From assembly GCA_020026155.1 (NCBI GenBank), contig JAHHQX010000006.1, positions 44,963 through 108,962 of the forward strand: a stretch of DNA of 64,000 bases. The letters run 5' to 3'. A program made the translations under genes and the position numbers. This stretch comes from Actinobacillus sp. GTDB lineage: Bacteria; Pseudomonadota; Gammaproteobacteria; Enterobacterales; Pasteurellaceae. Below the pieces are notes generated by a model that did not search any database, was not told where the DNA came from, and was given only the letters and a program-made list of their open reading frames with translations. This document shows, one piece after another, positions 17,974 through 26,849 of this stretch (its first letter is position 1; each line of letters begins with the position of its first letter).

Positions 17974-18659
17974 TCTACGTGTTCCCCTAGAATGCCGTCA
18001 CGCATCATTAAGCGACGTGGTAATTTATTAGCTAATTGTGTATCGTGTGTCACCAATAAAAATGCCGTATTCTGTTCACGATTTAATTTTTGTAATAATT
18101 CAAAAATACCCTCGGTTGTCTTATGATCAAGGTTACCTGTCGGTTCATCGGCAAGCACCAATGCTGGGTTATTAACCAAAGCTCGAGCAATCGCAACACG
18201 CTGGCGTTCACCGCCTGATAGCATGGCTGGCTTATAATGCATACGATGCGCTAATCCTACTGCTTTCAAAAGCTCTTCAGCGCGCGCTTTCGCCTCTTTT
18301 TTATTTTTTCGTCCAATTAACATTGGCATCATGACATTTTCAAGCGCCGTAAAATCCATCATAAGATGATGAAATTGATAAACAAACCCAAGATGCTCGT
18401 TGCGTAATTGGGCTAATTTTTCATCATTATTCGTCTGTAATGATTCACCCAGTAATAAAACATCTCCCTCTGTGGCTTGCTCTAAACCACCTAATATATG
18501 CAGTAACGTACTTTTCCCCGAACCCGAGCTTCCTAAAATAGCAATCATTTCGCCTTTTTTAATGGAAAAATTCACATCATGCAAAATTTGTGTTTTTTCA
18601 TCACCACTTTGAAATGTTTTACTGACATGCTGACAATCTAATAATTTTTCTGAATTCAT
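17970..18659 (-). CDS. lolD: Lipoprotein-releasing system ATPase LolD
   Basis: Cytoplasmic ATPase that powers LolCDE. 229 residues. Walker A LGSSGSGKSTLLHILGGLE, Q-loop FVYQFHHLMMDFTALENVMMP (the F-H-L-L-x-D-F-T type found in LolD), signature LSGGERQRVAIARAL, Walker B LVLADEPTGNLD and H-loop LVTHD are intact. It sits between lolC (9-nt gap) and lolE (4-nt overlap), and TAAGGAT precedes the ATG. Confidence 0.96.
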   Translation of the reverse strand: MNSEKLLDCQHVSKTFQSGDEKTQILHDVNFSIKKGEMIAILGSSGSGKSTLLHILGGLEQATEGDVLLLGESLQTNNDEKLAQLRNEHLGFVYQFHHLMMDFTALENVMMPMLIGRKNKKEAKARAEELLKAVGLAHRMHYKPAMLSGGERQRVAIARALVNNPALVLADEPTGNLDHKTTEGIFELLQKLNREQNTAFLLVTHDTQLANKLPRRLMMRDGILGEHVE

Positions 18660-18668
18660 CTTTTATCC

Positions 18669-19877
18669 TTATTCATCTCGCAATGCACGAGCAGGTTGTA
18701 CTTTAGCTGCTCGATATGCAGGATAAAGTGTTGATAATAAATTAAATAATAATGCACAGATCACAATAATAACGATCTGTAATGGCTCAACGAGTGTTGG
18801 TAAATAAAGCCCATCTGGCATAATCATTTGCCAAATTTTTTGAAAATTAGCCGCAATGAGCGTGCCAATTAATGTTCCCCAACATGTACCATTAATACCG
18901 ACTAGCAGCCCTTGCCAAATAAAAATTTGCCTAATTTTACGGCGTGTTAAGCCCTGCGTTTGCAAAATGGCAATTTCATTTTTCTTATCCACCACCATTA
19001 AACTTAATGATGTTAGAATATTTGAAATAGCGACAATAATAATGAGGCTCACAAGCAATCCCATCATATTTTTTTCCATTTTAACCGCTTGGAAGAACTC
19101 GCCACGTTGTTCACGCCAATCGTGTAACTGCCAGGTTTTAACTTGACTTAATTCATTTCTCACGTCTTGGACTGCGAATGGATCACGTAAATATAATCTA
19201 AACCCTTTTACTTGCGTTGGTAAAATTCGCATTAATCGACCAATATCTGAAAGATTGGTAAAGACTTGTCCCTGTTCCGAAACATCGGGGGCATAATAAA
19301 TGCCACTGACAGTAAATAATCGCTCAACAGGTATTTGCCCAAACGGCGTATATTGACTGTAATCTGTCAACATTACTCGTACCTTATCGCCCACTTGTAA
19401 ATGCGTCCGATCGGCTAATGAGGCACTGATTAATAATTTAAATTGTTTAGGTGGTAAGAGATTATTTAGATTTTCACGCGAAAATTCTATAAGTTGTGGC
19501 GCATCGCTAAATTGACGAATCCCAATTATTTGAGCGGCAGTAATATTTTCTGGCGTTTGTAAGATCACATTATCTTGATTAATTGGCACCACTTTTTGAA
19601 CCTGCGGTGCCAATGTCAATATTTGCTTTTCAATTGTAGCCGTATCTTTCAGTAAAAAAGGCGTTTTACTTTCCACCAGCATATGCGGTAATCCTGCCAA
19701 ACGTTGCACTTTTTGCATATGCTCTAATCCATTCATAACTGAAAGAACAATAATTAAAGCCATCACACCAAGCGCAATACCGATACTTGCAAGGCGAGTA
19801 ATTAATTTACCAAATCGGTCGCTACTTTTGGTTTTCCAATAGCGTAAGGCAATGTAAAGAGAAATAGGTAGTTTCAT
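18669..19877 (-). CDS. lolC: Lipoprotein-releasing system permease LolC
   Basis: Inner-membrane partner of LolE; in E. coli LolC binds LolA through its periplasmic hook. 402 residues from the ATG at 19877 (MKLPISLYIALRYWKTKSSD). An in-frame TTG 12 nt upstream is less likely because TTGAGA lies at SD distance before the ATG. One N-terminal membrane segment, a periplasmic domain of about 210 residues, three C-terminal segments and the FtsX-like ending AYRAAKVQPARALRDE are seen. First gene of lolCDE. Confidence 0.93.
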   Translation of the reverse strand: MKLPISLYIALRYWKTKSSDRFGKLITRLASIGIALGVMALIIVLSVMNGLEHMQKVQRLAGLPHMLVESKTPFLLKDTATIEKQILTLAPQVQKVVPINQDNVILQTPENITAAQIIGIRQFSDAPQLIEFSRENLNNLLPPKQFKLLISASLADRTHLQVGDKVRVMLTDYSQYTPFGQIPVERLFTVSGIYYAPDVSEQGQVFTNLSDIGRLMRILPTQVKGFRLYLRDPFAVQDVRNELSQVKTWQLHDWREQRGEFFQAVKMEKNMMGLLVSLIIIVAISNILTSLSLMVVDKKNEIAILQTQGLTRRKIRQIFIWQGLLVGINGTCWGTLIGTLIAANFQKIWQMIMPDGLYLPTLVEPLQIVIIVICALLFNLLSTLYPAYRAAKVQPARALRDE

Positions 19878-19891
19878 AAAAAATCTCAAAA

Positions 19892-19919
19892 AAATGGCGA
19901 ATATATCTATCCGCCATTT
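19892..19919 (-). terminator. Terminator between the hydroxyacid dehydrogenase gene and lolC
   Basis: On the minus strand AAATGGCG and CGCCATTT pair around GATAGATATATT and a T run follows. It ends the upstream dehydrogenase unit just before lolC. Confidence 0.7.
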
Positions 19920-19937
19920 AGGTTGTATCTCATCTCA

Positions 19938-20882
19938 TTAATTCATATTAGCAACAAAGGCTTCTAAATTATGATGAATTTTTTGTACTAAAGTTTCTAC
20001 CGCACGCTCAGCAGCCCAAGCAACATGTGGCGTTAACACTAAATTAGGCAGACGTTGGGAAGCAACAAATAGTGGATTATCCGCAGCAGGCGGTTCTTGT
20101 TTTAAAACATCTAATGCTACACCACCAATTTTGCCATTTTCTAACGCATACAGTAGCGCATCCTCATCAATTAATCCCCCCCGTCCCGTATTAATTAACA
20201 TTGCAGTAGGTTTCATTAATGCCAATGTTTCAGCATTAATCAAATTCTCTGTTTCGGGCATAAGTGGGCAATGTAAACTTATGACATCCGCTTCTTTAAG
20301 TACGTCCTCAAACGCGACATATCCTGATCGAACTCGCATAGCGTAACGATGTTCTGCAAAAATCACTTTCATCCCTAACGCTTCAGCTAAACGGGCTACT
20401 TCTTTCCCAATGCTACCTTTACCAATAATCCCGAGGGTTAAGCCACGAATATTTTGAATTGGGTAATCAAAATAACAGAATTGGGGACTTTGTGCCCACT
20501 TACCTTCACGCTGATCAGCATACCAATTCATTAAATTTCGTTTAAGTAAGAAAATCATACTAATCACATGTTCAGCAACACTTTCTCGGGAATAATCGGT
20601 GACATTTTTCACTTCAATTCCTAAATCTTTTGCCGCGTTCAAGTCAACATTATTCATACCAGTGGCCGTAATAGCAATGAACTTTAACTTAGGTAATTGA
20701 AGTAAGATCTCACGATCTAAAGGCACTTTACTGGTGATAATGATATCGGCATCCTGCGCACGTTCAATAATTTGTTCGCGCGCAGTTTTATCATATTCTA
20801 CCCAATTATGTAAAAAAGTAGGTCTTGGGATATTTACATTCGCAGGTAATGAAGTGCGATCTAGAAAAACAATATCTAACAT
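19938..20882 (-). CDS. D-isomer-specific 2-hydroxyacid dehydrogenase (HprA/GhrB-like)
   Basis: NAD(P)-dependent reductase or dehydrogenase of 2-keto/2-hydroxy acids, 314 residues, cytoplasmic. The Rossmann motif is GIIGKGSIGKEVARLAEALG (about 151-170). Catalytic residues by family pattern: R in NTGRGGLIDEDAL, E in LKQEPP and H in LTPHVAWA. The substrate (hydroxypyruvate/glycerate, glyoxylate or another keto acid) cannot be settled from sequence. A homologue next to lolC is known in H. influenzae (HI1556). AGGAG lies before the ATG. It is a single-gene unit with its own terminator. Confidence 0.88.
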   Translation of the reverse strand: MLDIVFLDRTSLPANVNIPRPTFLHNWVEYDKTAREQIIERAQDADIIITSKVPLDREILLQLPKLKFIAITATGMNNVDLNAAKDLGIEVKNVTDYSRESVAEHVISMIFLLKRNLMNWYADQREGKWAQSPQFCYFDYPIQNIRGLTLGIIGKGSIGKEVARLAEALGMKVIFAEHRYAMRVRSGYVAFEDVLKEADVISLHCPLMPETENLINAETLALMKPTAMLINTGRGGLIDEDALLYALENGKIGGVALDVLKQEPPAADNPLFVASQRLPNLVLTPHVAWAAERAVETLVQKIHHNLEAFVANMN

Positions 20883-20960
20883 TGTGTTTGCTCCTATTAA
20901 TATATGCGTGCCATCCTGGCTCTTACCTAGTGTAGCACGCCCTATCTCCTTTCTTTTTGT

Positions 20961-21003
20961 TACGCCTCAATTTTCAATAAATTTTTTCGATTATTAGGGC
21001 GTA
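20961..21003. repeat. Dispersed 3'-end element, copy 5 (degenerate inverted pair)
   Basis: Left unit TACGCCTCAATTTTC, right unit TTATTAGGGCGTA with several changes. It lies between the 3' end of rsmI and the start of the dehydrogenase gene, and probably acts as the rsmI terminator. Confidence 0.65.
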
Positions 21004-21009
21004 TTTTAC

Positions 21010-21855
21010 TTAAGAAAGGTTTTCAAGTCCCCATTGATAAAGCTGATTTTTCTTCACATCACATAGTTCTGCTGTAATGGCAGCCGCTTTTTTAAGCGGG
21101 AGTTCTTTAACTAAAAGGGCCAATGCTTTCTGTGCATTCGCAGGAATTTCTGCCGTTTGTTCTGCAGGCTTCCCTTCAACGATGACTACCATTTCCCCTT
21201 TAGTACGATTAACATCTTCTTCTAACCATGGAATAAGCTTGTCAAAACTATCGCCAACAATTGTTTCCCATGTTTTTGTCAATTCACGTGCTAAAACAAC
21301 ATAGCGCTCACCACCAAAAATAGTTTTCATATCGGCTAAAGTTTGTAAAATACGATGTGTAGATTCATAAAAAATCATTGTACGCGTTTCATCTGCTACC
21401 GCATTTAAACGATCTAGACGTGCTTTACTTTTTGCGGGTAAAAATCCCTCAAAACAGAATCTATCTGAGGGAATACCTGCAGCAGACAGCGCCGTAATTG
21501 CAGCGCATGCTCCTGCTAATGGCACCACTTTGATGCCTGCTTGTCGGCAAGCGCGAACAAGATGGAAACCAGGATCACTAATTAAGGGTGTGCCCGCATC
21601 TGAAACAAGTGCAATATTGCTGCCTTGGGATAATTTTTCAACGAGTGCAGCTGCTTTTTGTTGTTCATTATGATCGTGCAAAGCAAAAAACGGTTTTTTA
21701 ATTCCATAATGTGAAAGAAGTAAGCCTGAATGCCGTGTATCTTCTGCTGCAATCAAATCTACTTCTTCAAAAATTTGTAATGCACGTTGCGTAATATCTT
21801 GTAAATTCCCGATTGGGGTGGGAACAATGTATAAAATTCCAGCTGTTTTTTGCAT
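21010..21855 (-). CDS. rsmI: 16S rRNA C1402 ribose 2'-O-methyltransferase
   Basis: SAM-dependent tetrapyrrole-methylase-fold enzyme that 2'-O-methylates C1402 in the ribosomal P site. The start is placed at the ATG at 21855 (MQKTAGILYIVPTPIGNLQD), because GAAGGAATT precedes it and the family begins here; the longer frame adds 13 unlikely residues. 281 residues. Visible motifs: VPTPIGNLQDIT, AAEDTRHSG, ALVSDAGTPLISDPG and EGFLPAKSKARLDRL. It is divergent from lpoA, as in E. coli and H. influenzae. Confidence 0.96.
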   Translation of the reverse strand: MQKTAGILYIVPTPIGNLQDITQRALQIFEEVDLIAAEDTRHSGLLLSHYGIKKPFFALHDHNEQQKAAALVEKLSQGSNIALVSDAGTPLISDPGFHLVRACRQAGIKVVPLAGACAAITALSAAGIPSDRFCFEGFLPAKSKARLDRLNAVADETRTMIFYESTHRILQTLADMKTIFGGERYVVLARELTKTWETIVGDSFDKLIPWLEEDVNRTKGEMVVIVEGKPAEQTAEIPANAQKALALLVKELPLKKAAAITAELCDVKKNQLYQWGLENLS

Positions 21856-21936
21856 AATTCCTTCGCTTTTATTTGCTTTTAGTCTATTAGACAAGTAAGA
21901 TCTTTACCTTAAATTCGTTAAGGAGAAAATGCCGTT

Positions 21937-23931
21937 ATGCTATCACATCGTAAATCCTTTAAACATCTTTTAGCACCGATTTCTTTGAGTCTTTTTTTAG
22001 CAGGGTGTGGTAACCTCAATTACCTATTCGATAATTCTGCTGATTTACTATCTCAAGAAGCGACAGCTAATTCAGATTATTATTTACGTCATAGTATGCA
22101 AACGCAAGACGTTACTATACGCAATGATTATAAATTATTGGCTGCTCGTGCTATGTTACATGAAAACAAATTTGCACAAGCTCAAGGTTTATTAACTGGT
22201 TTGCAAGGTCTGAATTCAGAACAATCTTTAGATAAGACATTGATTCAAGCGCGTTTAGCAACCCTATTAAACCATACTGATAAAGCACAACAATTATTAC
22301 AACAAGTGAACTTTTCTGGTCTAACAAATAATCAAAAAGTACGCTTCTTGCAAATTACGGCAAAAATTCAACAAGCCCAGAATAATACCCTTGCCGCAAT
22401 TAATTCATTAATTCAAGCTGATGCTTATCTTTCTGGTGGCACCGCTCATCAGCAAAATAACGATGCAATTTGGTCTGTTTTACGTAAAACCGATCCAAAT
22501 ATCATTCAAAATGCAATGAGCAATCCAGAAAACCCACCCGTATTACAAGGTTGGTTAGCGCTTGCAGATCTCTACAATAAAAATATTCATTCACCAGAAA
22601 GCCTACGTCAAGGGTTGCAGACTTGGCGCAATAACTATGGTATGCAAGTTACCGATGACCTTTTACCATCAGAATTAAAAGGTATCCTTAATTACCAACA
22701 TGTAGATATCAAAAATGTTGCTCTTCTTCTGCCATTAAGTGGCAACGTGCAGTTAATTGGTCAAACTGTAGAAAAAGGCTTTGATGCTGCAAGTAAAAAT
22801 ACGGGCGTACCCGTTACCGTTTTCGATACAATGAAAATGAGTATGTCTGATATTATGGATCAAGTTAAAGCGCAAGGTATTACAACGGTTGTCGGTCCAT
22901 TATTAAAACAAAATGTGGATCAATTAGTGAGCCATCCGCGTTGGACATCTGGATTACAGGTTCTTACCTTAAACTCAACGCAAGATGATCCAGCTCTCGC
23001 TCAAGTTTGTTACTTTGGGTTAGCGCCAGAAGATGAGGCCCGTGCTGCAGCTGATAGAATGTGGCAACAAAATGTCCGTCTACCGCTCGTGCTTGTGCCT
23101 CAAAACAATTTAGGTCAGCGCATCGCGACAGCATTTAATACTCGTTGGCAAGCGCTTGGGGGTAATGATACGGAAGTGTCCTATTATAATGATGCAGATG
23201 ATCTACGCCCAATTTTTGTGAAGGCATTAGGGATTATTGAAGTTTCCAAAGATGCCAAAAATGCGGCAACTGCTCCACGTTCACGCCAAGATATTGATCC
23301 AAGCTTTAAACCAATTGATGGTGTTTTTGCATTAGGAAATAACACGCAACTTGGTAATATTAAAAATGCACTTGATAATACCAATGTTGCTATTCCGTTA
23401 TTTACTACCTCACGTATTAATTCACCGAACAATCTTGGTACTTATCGCTTATCCATGAATGGCACTCAATTTACCGATTTGCCACTATTTAGCCAAGGAA
23501 ATTCAGCCCAATTCCAACAAATTCTCCAAGCAAGTAAAGGCGACTATTCTCTTATGCGTCTTTATGCAATGGGAGAAGATGCATGGACAATTATTAATAA
23601 TATGAATGCCCTTCGTACGATTACAGGATTCCATGTACAGGGATTAACTGGCAATTTATCTGCAAATTATGGTTGTCATATTAACCGAGATATGACGTGG
23701 TATTCTTACAAAAATGGTGCATTAGTTGTTGCGGATAATAATCCAATGCCTGTTACATCGGTTACCCAAACCGATGCTTCAGGGGAAACTTCTCCTCTCC
23801 CGGAGAGTAGCACACCATCCACAACTGGGAATTCTACGTTGACAAATGATATTGCAACCGTCACCAATGCAATAAATGGTGATAAAAATCAGACAAATTC
23901 TGCCGATCAAAATATGTTTCAAGCATATTAA
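21937..23931 (+). CDS. lpoA: Penicillin-binding protein activator LpoA (outer-membrane lipoprotein)
   Basis: Outer-membrane lipoprotein that reaches through the periplasm and activates PBP1A. 664 residues. The signal peptide ends in the lipobox LAGC with C24 as the lipidated residue. An N-terminal TPR-like helical part (about 45-250) is followed by a periplasmic-binding-protein-like domain (about 255-600; VALLLPLSGNVQLIGQTVEKG, VVGPLLKQNVDQL, DGVFALGNNTQLG). The C-terminal 60 residues are Ser/Thr/Asn-rich and look disordered. First gene of lpoA-yraN-diaA-dolP. Confidence 0.94.
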   Translation: MLSHRKSFKHLLAPISLSLFLAGCGNLNYLFDNSADLLSQEATANSDYYLRHSMQTQDVTIRNDYKLLAARAMLHENKFAQAQGLLTGLQGLNSEQSLDKTLIQARLATLLNHTDKAQQLLQQVNFSGLTNNQKVRFLQITAKIQQAQNNTLAAINSLIQADAYLSGGTAHQQNNDAIWSVLRKTDPNIIQNAMSNPENPPVLQGWLALADLYNKNIHSPESLRQGLQTWRNNYGMQVTDDLLPSELKGILNYQHVDIKNVALLLPLSGNVQLIGQTVEKGFDAASKNTGVPVTVFDTMKMSMSDIMDQVKAQGITTVVGPLLKQNVDQLVSHPRWTSGLQVLTLNSTQDDPALAQVCYFGLAPEDEARAAADRMWQQNVRLPLVLVPQNNLGQRIATAFNTRWQALGGNDTEVSYYNDADDLRPIFVKALGIIEVSKDAKNAATAPRSRQDIDPSFKPIDGVFALGNNTQLGNIKNALDNTNVAIPLFTTSRINSPNNLGTYRLSMNGTQFTDLPLFSQGNSAQFQQILQASKGDYSLMRLYAMGEDAWTIINNMNALRTITGFHVQGLTGNLSANYGCHINRDMTWYSYKNGALVVADNNPMPVTSVTQTDASGETSPLPESSTPSTTGNSTLTNDIATVTNAINGDKNQTNSADQNMFQAY

Positions 23932-23935
23932 TCTG

Positions 23936-23963
23936 CATAAATTTTTATGATTTTTGAGGCGTG
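23936..23963 (-). repeat. Dispersed 3'-end element, copy 6
   Basis: CATAAATTTTTATGATTTTT then GAGGCGTG lies 5 nt after the lpoA stop and runs up to the yraN start. Its outer end GAGG falls 10 nt before the yraN ATG and may serve as the ribosome binding site. Confidence 0.65.
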
Positions 23964-23968
23964 CTAAC

Positions 23969-24346
23969 ATGTTTGCTACGTTAAATAAAAGGCTTCATCG
24001 TCAACAAGGTAAGTTTTTTGAAAATGCCGCTCGACGATATTTAGAACGTCAAGGGTTACGTTTTCTGGAAGAAAATGTCGCTTTTAAAGGCGGTGAGCTC
24101 GATCTTATTATGCTAGATGGTGAAACCTTTGTTTTTGTAGAAGTTCGTCAACGTAGTCATACTCAATTCGGCTCTGCGATTGAAAGTGTGGATAACCGCA
24201 AGCAAGCTTGCTGGCTCCATGCAGCAGAGCTTTGGTTAGCTCAAAAACAACTTAGCTTTGAAGACGCAGATTGCCGTTTTGATCTCATCGCATTTGGGAA
24301 AAATGTCCATGACATGGAGTGGTTACCAAATTTTTTAGATGATTAA
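23969..24346 (+). CDS. yraN: UPF0102 family protein YraN (endonuclease-like fold)
   Basis: 125 residues from the ATG at 23969; a TTG 15 nt upstream is in frame but lies inside the dispersed element. The restriction-endonuclease-like core is visible: EN at GKFFENAARRYLERQG, the acidic pair GGELDLIMLD, and VFVEVRQRS (D and ExR as in the PD-(D/E)xK pattern). The biological role of the family is not established. It lies between lpoA and diaA, as in other gamma-proteobacteria. Confidence 0.9.
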   Translation: MFATLNKRLHRQQGKFFENAARRYLERQGLRFLEENVAFKGGELDLIMLDGETFVFVEVRQRSHTQFGSAIESVDNRKQACWLHAAELWLAQKQLSFEDADCRFDLIAFGKNVHDMEWLPNFLDD

Positions 24347-24382
24347 TCTTTTAAATACCCCTGTTAGTAGAATTATAGAAAT

Positions 24383-24970
24383 ATGTTAGAAAAAATTAAC
24401 CATCTTTACGCAGAGAGTATCCAAAGTCAGATTTCAGCCTCAAAACTTCTTCCAGAAGTGATCGTAAGCGCTGCCCAGACTATGGTAGATACTTTATTAA
24501 ATGAAAATAAGATTATTGTTTGTGGACAAGGTCGTGCTTATGCCAATGCACAATTCCTTGTAACTAATTTACTCCACAAGTATGAAATTACTCGACCAAG
24601 CTTTCCGGCGGTACTACTATCCTTAGATGGCGTCCTCGCTTCCGCAATTTATGCTGATAATTCAGAGGATAATCTTTTTCTCCGTCAATTTGAAACAGTC
24701 GCAGAAGGCGGTGATTTACTGGTGGTATATGCGCCGTGTGGCAATGAAAATCACCTTTTTAATTTAATGCATTGCGCAAATAACCGTGAATTACGTATTA
24801 TTGTTCTAACGGGTAGTAATAATGATCATGTGAAAGGTTTTTTAACCGAGCAGGATTTGGAAATATCTGTCCCAGCACACAAAGAAAGTCGCATATTAGA
24901 GCAACATCTTTTTATTACGAACAGCTTATGCGAATTAATTGATTACTCGTTGTTCGCACATAATATGTAA
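24383..24970 (+). CDS. diaA: DnaA initiator-associating protein DiaA (SIS domain)
   Basis: Cytoplasmic SIS-domain protein; the E. coli homologue forms a tetramer that binds DnaA and promotes assembly at oriC. 195 residues (E. coli 196). The SIS core is visible: NKIIVCGQGRAYANAQFLV, FPAVLLSLDG, GDLLVVYAPCGN and LRIIVLTGSNND. It is related to GmhA phosphoheptose isomerase, but the position between yraN and dolP favours DiaA. The gap to yraN is 36 nt, and no strong SD is seen. Confidence 0.92.
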   Translation: MLEKINHLYAESIQSQISASKLLPEVIVSAAQTMVDTLLNENKIIVCGQGRAYANAQFLVTNLLHKYEITRPSFPAVLLSLDGVLASAIYADNSEDNLFLRQFETVAEGGDLLVVYAPCGNENHLFNLMHCANNRELRIIVLTGSNNDHVKGFLTEQDLEISVPAHKESRILEQHLFITNSLCELIDYSLFAHNM

Positions 24971-25000
24971 TTCTCTTAATGACCTCTATTGGAGAACTTT

Positions 25001-25585
25001 ATGAAACGTAAACTTAACTCTTGCCTTATTATTCTTGGCTCTGCAATGGTATTACAAGCCTGTGTGCCAGCTGCAATTATCGGTGGTACAGCGGTAACAG
25101 GTAAAATCATTAATGATCCTCGTTCACTCAAAACACAATTAAGCGATGATGTCCTCGAACATCGAGTTATGGTTGCGTTAGGTAAAGATCCTCAATTAAA
25201 AAAAGAAGCAAGAATTGATGCCGTATCTTATAATCACGATATTCTGCTAGTAGGGCAAGTTCCTTCGGAAGAGTTAAAAGCACAAGCTGGGAATATTACA
25301 CGTGGCGTACAATACGTTCAGGCAGTTTATAATGAACTATTAGTAAATCAGCCTATTTCAGCTAGCCAAGTGCTTACGGATGTGCGTATCACGTCTGAAA
25401 TCAAATCAAAACTTCTAGTTACACCAAATGTAAATAGCACAAACGTTAAAGTAATTACCGAAAATGGTAATGTTTACCTCATGGGAAATGTACTCGCGGG
25501 TCAAGCAAAAATTATTGTAAATATTGCACGCCAAATTTCTGGTGTTAAACAAGTTTTTAACGCGATGCGTATTGTTTCCAATTAA
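25001..25585 (+). CDS. dolP: BON-domain outer-membrane lipoprotein DolP (YraP)
   Basis: Outer-membrane lipoprotein with two BON domains that supports envelope integrity; in E. coli it affects BamA function and septal amidase regulation. The start is the ATG at 25001 with TTGGAGAACTTT upstream; the longer frame starts at a TTG that is part of this SD. 194 residues. Lipobox LQAC with C21, then GGTAVTGKIINDPRS, BON1 (about 55-110) and BON2 (about 120-190, ITSEIKSKLLVTPNVNSTNV). Last gene of its group. Confidence 0.93.
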   Translation: MKRKLNSCLIILGSAMVLQACVPAAIIGGTAVTGKIINDPRSLKTQLSDDVLEHRVMVALGKDPQLKKEARIDAVSYNHDILLVGQVPSEELKAQAGNITRGVQYVQAVYNELLVNQPISASQVLTDVRITSEIKSKLLVTPNVNSTNVKVITENGNVYLMGNVLAGQAKIIVNIARQISGVKQVFNAMRIVSN

Positions 25586-25607
25586 ATTAGTTTTCGCATC
25601 TTCATGC

Positions 25608-25645
25608 AAAAAAAAATGCCAATGTATAAATTGGCATTTTTTATT
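25608..25645. terminator. Bidirectional terminator between dolP and wzz
   Basis: AAATGCCAAT and ATTGGCATTT pair around a short GTATAA loop, with an A run on the left and a T run on the right. Confidence 0.85.
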
Positions 25646-25658
25646 TATCTTAAATTTC

Positions 25659-26765
25659 TTATTCTGGCATGTTCTCTTTACGACGATAAGTCGCAACTGC
25701 ATTCATAAATAATGCAATTAATACCCCAACGACACCACCAGCAACAGTTCCTGCAACAACGATAATTGCACGTTTAGGTTTAGTACGCGATACCGGATAA
25801 CTTGGCGCATCTTGGTACGTGTATGTTTGAAATTTAACAGGCTTATCATTATCCGTTAATTTCATCAATGCCTCTAACTGTGCTTTAATTTGATAATAGC
25901 GAGTTGGATAAACATATGGAGAGGATTTTAGACTTTCTAGTTGAGCCATTAGGTTTTTTTCTCCTAACATAAAGAGAAGATTATCATCAAGTAACGGGTT
26001 AACGCCAACGTGTCCGTTTGTTTCTCCAACCAACTGATAATTTTTAATTCCTGCTTTCTTAGCAATTTGTAAAGCTTGTTCTAAAAGTTGAATTTTATTC
26101 TCTTTTGCAGCTTTCACATTCTCTTGAATTCGTTCAATTTCTAGTTCCAGTCCTGCATGCAGATCATTAACCCGAGCTACCTGGTTTTCAAAAATATTTT
26201 GTTTGGCATAATGGTCAGCATTTTCAATCAAACCACTAAGCAATTTTTGAGCCACTTCAGGTGTTGAACCACTGAATGAGACGGTAATCCCATTAAATGC
26301 GACAGGTACATCTTTTGGATCAAATTTATTAATCTTAATATCTTTAAATAACTCATTTAATATTTGATGTGGGTTCTTACCTTGCTTAATAGCATCTTTA
26401 TAGTAATCAGTCTGTTTCAAATAAAACATTTGGTATTCTTTAGATAACAATACATTTTTAAATTTATCAAATAACCAACTTTGATCAAATAAGTAAGAAG
26501 GTAGTTTAGTATACTGGTTTCCTATGGAAGTATACTGCTGAATCTGTCCTAAATAATTGACGATATTTTTCATCTGAGGTACAGTTACTACCGCAGTAGA
26601 GGTCCAAACTTGTGGGGTGACAAAAACATATCCAATACTCGCAATTGCAAAAACAATTGCTGTCCAAATAATTGTCCATTTACGCTTCCATAAAGAGAAC
26701 ATAAGTGCAACTAAATCAATTTCATCGTCTTGATTCACGACATTATTGCTCGGTTGGGTCATCAT
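25659..26765 (-). CDS. Wzz-family polysaccharide chain-length determinant
   Basis: Inner-membrane polysaccharide co-polymerase that sets chain length of O-antigen, enterobacterial common antigen or a related polymer. 368 residues. An N-terminal membrane segment (about 33-52) follows the acidic DDEIDLVALMFSLWKRKW. A long periplasmic coiled-coil region comes next (QVARVNDLHAGLELEIERIQ), then SYPVSRTKPKRA and a C-terminal segment rich in Gly/Val (about 335-358). The Pro-rich motif before the last segment fits Wzz/WzzE/FepE. AAGGTG suits the second of two ATG codons (26762). No glycan genes lie nearby, so the polymer is unknown. Confidence 0.88.
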   Translation of the reverse strand: MMTQPSNNVVNQDDEIDLVALMFSLWKRKWTIIWTAIVFAIASIGYVFVTPQVWTSTAVVTVPQMKNIVNYLGQIQQYTSIGNQYTKLPSYLFDQSWLFDKFKNVLLSKEYQMFYLKQTDYYKDAIKQGKNPHQILNELFKDIKINKFDPKDVPVAFNGITVSFSGSTPEVAQKLLSGLIENADHYAKQNIFENQVARVNDLHAGLELEIERIQENVKAAKENKIQLLEQALQIAKKAGIKNYQLVGETNGHVGVNPLLDDNLLFMLGEKNLMAQLESLKSSPYVYPTRYYQIKAQLEALMKLTDNDKPVKFQTYTYQDAPSYPVSRTKPKRAIIVVAGTVAGGVVGVLIALFMNAVATYRRKENMPE

Positions 26766-26849
26766 TACACCTTTTTAAATCAAAAAATAATACAAATTTC
26801 AAAGAGTAAAATTCTACCACTTTTCATGCTAGAACTTCACTCTTTTTTA

